A stretch of DNA of 64,000 nt, from contig DGHT01000071.1 of NCBI GenBank assembly GCA_002392765.1, forward strand, positions 1-64,000, in the 5' to 3' direction. This DNA comes from Verrucomicrobia bacterium UBA3841. Lineage in GTDB: Bacteria; Verrucomicrobiota; Kiritimatiellia; RFP12; UBA1067. Position numbers and translations under genes: made by a program. The notes below the pieces were generated by a model. That model did not search any database. It was not told where the DNA came from and saw only the letters and a program-made list of their open reading frames with translations. This document shows, piece after piece, positions 61,263 through 64,000 of this stretch (positions within the stretch are counted from its first letter, which is position 1; each line of letters starts with the position of its first letter).

Positions 61263-62189
61263 TCAATATTCAAGCAGGCTTCCGCCGATCGTTTCGCGCA
61301 GAATCGAGTCTCCGGGAACCTTGACCGGATCAGTGGCCTCGATGGCGGAGAGAAGTTCTGAAAAGACGGCGGGACGCGGATCGTCCGGAAGTTCGAGCTT
61401 TGCTTTTTCCACGAGACCCGCGACATACGGTTTCAGGACGGCCAGTTCGTATTCGAGGCCGGAATCGAAGCGCGCGTCCGCCAGTCCCTTGAACGGGTCG
61501 ATCCATTTCTTCTCGCCCGCAAGCACTTTTGGCCACATGCGGAACGTTTCGACGGGGCTCACTTTCCTGAACTGGTTGTCGCGCACCAGACGCCGCAGGA
61601 ACCTGCCGTCGGAAGGCGGAAGACGGGATGTGGCGAATACGACGATCTGCGTGGCTGGTTCTATGGAAAGGCCGTACCTGCCGACCGGAGCGAAACCTTC
61701 CGAAAGGGCGGGATTGAGGGCGTGGATGCCTTCGAGGACTATGACGCCGGACGGCGGCAGCGAAGTCGCCGAATCCATGTCGAATCCCTCGTGCGCCGCG
61801 AAATCGAACCGCCTCATGCGCACGCTCTTCCCCGCGAGAAGACCGTTCACGTCCTCCGCAAGCCTGGGCAGATCCACGCAGCCCAGACACTCGTAGTCGA
61901 ACTCGCCGTTCTCGTCCCTCGGATTGCGGCTGTTGCCAACGAAATAATCGTCCGTCGAAAGATGCATCGCCTCGAAACCGTTGACGCGAAGCTGCGTGCA
62001 CAGGCGCTTGGCCGTCGTCGTCTTTCCGGCGGAAGACGCGCCCGAAAGCAGGACGAGCCTCGTGCCTTCCCTCCCGGAAATATCGTCGGCGATATGCGAA
62101 AGCGCCTTGACCTGGCGGGCTTCGCAAACCCGCACGAATTCGTCTATACCGCCGTTGCGGACAAGCGCGTTAAGTTCTTCTATTGTCAT
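61263..62189 (-). CDS. Uridine-kinase-like P-loop kinase
   Basis: A 308-residue protein with the P-loop GASSAGKTTTAKRL near 47, HLSTDDYFVGN near 75 and GVIVLEGIHALNPAL near 135, the pattern of the uridine kinase/PRK family. Many such proteins have a TGS and threonyl-tRNA-synthetase-like N-terminal part; this one keeps only about 45 residues before the P-loop. Substrate is a nucleoside or small metabolite by family. The start at 62189 lies inside the end of the aminotransferase gene. Confidence 0.75.
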   Translation of the reverse strand: MTIEELNALVRNGGIDEFVRVCEARQVKALSHIADDISGREGTRLVLLSGASSAGKTTTAKRLCTQLRVNGFEAMHLSTDDYFVGNSRNPRDENGEFDYECLGCVDLPRLAEDVNGLLAGKSVRMRRFDFAAHEGFDMDSATSLPPSGVIVLEGIHALNPALSEGFAPVGRYGLSIEPATQIVVFATSRLPPSDGRFLRRLVRDNQFRKVSPVETFRMWPKVLAGEKKWIDPFKGLADARFDSGLEYELAVLKPYVAGLVEKAKLELPDDPRPAVFSELLSAIEATDPVKVPGDSILRETIGGSLLEY

Positions 62190-63276
62190 AAAACCTCCTG
62201 ACGGCCTTTTCGATCCTGGAAAAATCGCTATCCGACATGCCCGTGCCGGACGGCAGACACACCCCGCGGCGGAACAGATCTTCGCAAACTCCGCCGCCGA
62301 ACATCCTGACGCCCGCGAACACGGGCTGGAGATGGAGCGGCTTCCATACGGGGCGCGTCTCCACGTCCGCCGCCTCCAGCGCGGCAATCAGCCCGTCGCG
62401 CTCTTCTACTGAATCGAGCAGCCTGACCGTGAGCCAGTGGTTTTCGCCGGCGACGCCGGGCAGGAACGCGCCCGGCAGCCCTGCGAACACGCTTTCGTAC
62501 CTCTCGCGGTTTTCGCGGCGGACGGCGAGGATGCGCGCGAGCTTCGACAGCTGCGCAAGGCCGATGGCCGCCAGAATGTTGCTCATGCGGTAGTTGTACC
62601 CGGCTTCGCGGTGCTCGTACCAGAGCACGTTTTCGCGCGACTGGGTCGAAAGCTTCCTGACGCGCGCGGCAATCTCCGCGGAATCCGTCACAACCGCCCC
62701 GCCGCCCGATGTCGTGACTATCTTGTTGCCGTTGAACGAATACACTCCTGCGATTCCGCCGGAACCGGCGGGAGCGCCGCAGAATGCCGCACCTACCGCC
62801 TCCGCGCTGTCGCTGACGAACTTCGCCCCGTACCTGTCGCAAAGCGCAGCGGCCGCCGCATAGTCCAGCGGCCTTCCGTACAGATCGACGCCGATGAACA
62901 CCTTTTCCCCCGGTGTCGAGGCAAGCGCCTCTTCCAGGAGCGGCATGTCGACATTCCCCGTTGCGCAGGAATCGACGAAAGCCAGCTGCGCGCCCCGGTG
63001 GAAGGACGGACCGACCGTAGCGATGAACGTCAGGGACGGCGCGATCACGGTCGTGCGCGGCCCGATCGACAGGCAGTCCGCCAGCAGGTCGAGCGCGGCC
63101 GTTCCGCTTGACACGGCCACGGCGTATCTGCGCGCGGACAGCGCCTCCAGCTCCCTCTCGAAACGGTCTACAAAAGGACCGCACGGCGCGACGTACCCGC
63201 TGTCGAACGCCTCTTCGACAAGCGAACGCTCCTCCCCCGCCGTCCACGGCGGCGACAGAAAAATTCTTCCGCTCAT
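62170..63276 (-). CDS. DegT/DnrJ/EryC1/StrS-type PLP aminotransferase
   Basis: A 368-residue sugar aminotransferase. The family pattern is clear: FLSPPWTAGEERSLVEEAF near 5, AVSSGTAALDLLADCL near 52, and the PLP-binding Lys in YSFNGNKIVTTSGGGAVV near 180, then YNYRMSNILAAIGLAQL. Members make amino sugars for O-antigen, glycans or pseudaminic-acid-like sugars. The start overlaps the previous gene (ATGA). No nucleotide-sugar dehydratase is adjacent, so the pathway cannot be read here. Confidence 0.85.
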   Translation of the reverse strand: MSGRIFLSPPWTAGEERSLVEEAFDSGYVAPCGPFVDRFERELEALSARRYAVAVSSGTAALDLLADCLSIGPRTTVIAPSLTFIATVGPSFHRGAQLAFVDSCATGNVDMPLLEEALASTPGEKVFIGVDLYGRPLDYAAAAALCDRYGAKFVSDSAEAVGAAFCGAPAGSGGIAGVYSFNGNKIVTTSGGGAVVTDSAEIAARVRKLSTQSRENVLWYEHREAGYNYRMSNILAAIGLAQLSKLARILAVRRENRERYESVFAGLPGAFLPGVAGENHWLTVRLLDSVEERDGLIAALEAADVETRPVWKPLHLQPVFAGVRMFGGGVCEDLFRRGVCLPSGTGMSDSDFSRIEKAVRRFYDNRRT

Positions 63277-64000
63277 TCGAGATCCTCTTTCCTTGCCCAC
63301 CCCGCCTTCTTTCCGTCGTCTACGCGCACGTACCCGCGCCAGGTCTCCGTAGTCCTGAGGGCGGGGTCTTTCGGATCGACGAGACCCGTCTCCCGGGCCG
63401 ACGACGACGGAGCGAGCCTGATCGGGACAAGCCCCTCGCGCGATTCCTCCCTGTTGACGACAAGCGCTTCCGTCACGCTCTCTTCTTCGGGGACGTATGT
63501 TATCGCAACGCCCTCCGCCGTGGATTCCATGTATTTCTTTCCCGCCGTATCATACCACGAAAATGAAACCGGATCGGTTTTCGTCCGGCCGTCGGCGACG
63601 GTGTATCTGGTGAAAAGCACTCTTCCCGATCGTCCGTCCGCGCGGCGCTCCGTTTCGTAATCCACGGAACCGTCGGGAAGATATCCATTGTAGTCGAGCG
63701 AATAGACGACTTTCACGATGTCGTTCGTCGCGACGCGCGTCTTGGCGGAGGCGACGGCGAGCGAAAACTTCGTGCCCACCGCTCCTTTGTAGTTCTTCAC
63801 ATTCCCCGCGCCCTCCGGCGTCTTCACCTCGAACCAGAGCGAATTCGACGAGATGGAGAAGTTCGACCCCACCTGCTGCGTGAACATGGCGCGCCGTCCG
63901 TCGCCCGCCGTGACTCTCATCATGTAATCGCCTTCGATCTTGAACACGAGCTTGTCGGAAAAAGGCGCGTCGTACCGGCACGGTATGGACGTACGTCTCA
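63273..64000 (-). CDS. Partial gene at right edge, unknown
   Basis: The frame stays open to the end of the window, so the N-terminus is missing; about 241 residues are visible. It has beta-rich stretches (VFKIEGDYMM, NSLWFEVKTPEGAGNV, VKVVYSLDYNGYLPDG) and ends in TETWRGYVRVDDGKKAGWAR, SH3-like in look. I do not recognise it. It overlaps the aminotransferase gene by four bases. Confidence 0.6.
   Translation of the reverse strand, partial: RRTSIPCRYDAPFSDKLVFKIEGDYMMRVTAGDGRRAMFTQQVGSNFSISSNSLWFEVKTPEGAGNVKNYKGAVGTKFSLAVASAKTRVATNDIVKVVYSLDYNGYLPDGSVDYETERRADGRSGRVLFTRYTVADGRTKTDPVSFSWYDTAGKKYMESTAEGVAITYVPEEESVTEALVVNREESREGLVPIRLAPSSSARETGLVDPKDPALRTTETWRGYVRVDDGKKAGWARKEDLE

Overview
The window looks like chromosomal DNA from an uncultured Gram-negative member of the PVC group, most likely Kiritimatiellota or a close verrucomicrobial relative of gut or rumen type. 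This is an inference. It rests on the CMP-KDO pathway gene, many lipoproteins including a YcfL/LpoB pair, very large secreted beta-helix and protease proteins, GH97 and sialate-esterase genes, and the style of the ribosomal proteins. Almost everything is transcribed leftwards (minus strand). The clear plus-strand genes are a debranching enzyme at the left edge and acpP-der in the middle. The window ends inside a minus-strand gene at the right edge.

Layout. 1-4 kb: a leaderless-looking GH13+GH133 glycogen debranching enzyme. 4-12.7 kb: one long minus-strand run. It starts with four small related proteins that resemble EspA/SseB-type type III secretion filament proteins, then a membrane/TPR-like protein, a 700-residue protein of unknown family, kdsB, azlC, an azlD fused to an ExbD-like domain, thiE and a fabG-type reductase. 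12.7-24.3 kb: a single 3,852-residue glycine-rich beta-helix surface protein. 24.6-31.9 kb: an alpha operon (rpmJ-rpsM-rpsK-rpsD-rpoA-rplQ) running on into rpsU, rpmI, rplT, two paralogous envelope proteins and an unusual mraY. 32-33.7 kb: acpP and der on the plus strand. 33.9-36 kb: a GH97 glycosidase. 36-38 kb: decayed sequence, then a RAYT transposase gene bracketed by two matching REP arrays (a REPtron-like unit). 38-46.9 kb: a seven-gene envelope operon (thioredoxin/Calx-beta giant, LA_2272-like repeat protein, YcfL-like, PEGA-like, LpoB-like and two more lipoproteins). 47-51 kb: an AAA-ATPase/PD-(D/E)XK gene with a relic of a second copy, a PpiC-type lipoprotein, and a short secreted cysteine-containing protein with a long leader and strong hairpins. 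51-58.8 kb: MFS transporter, GDSL/sialate-esterase fusion and a protein with two complete zinc-metalloprotease domains. 59-64 kb: a DegT aminotransferase, a uridine-kinase-like P-loop protein, rhamnulokinase and EpmA in one overlapping run.

Regulatory signals recur. At least seven minus-strand units are preceded by TGRTATAAT, an extended -10 element. In three genes the predicted transcription start falls on or within a few bases of the start codon, so this organism seems to mix leaderless and Shine-Dalgarno-led genes. The best candidates for new biology are the EspA-like cluster, the REPtron whose transposase termini are encoded by the REP sequences themselves, the AzlD-ExbD fusion, the two-headed metalloprotease, and the MraY with an HDH motif. 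All family names here come from reading the translations; no database search was run.
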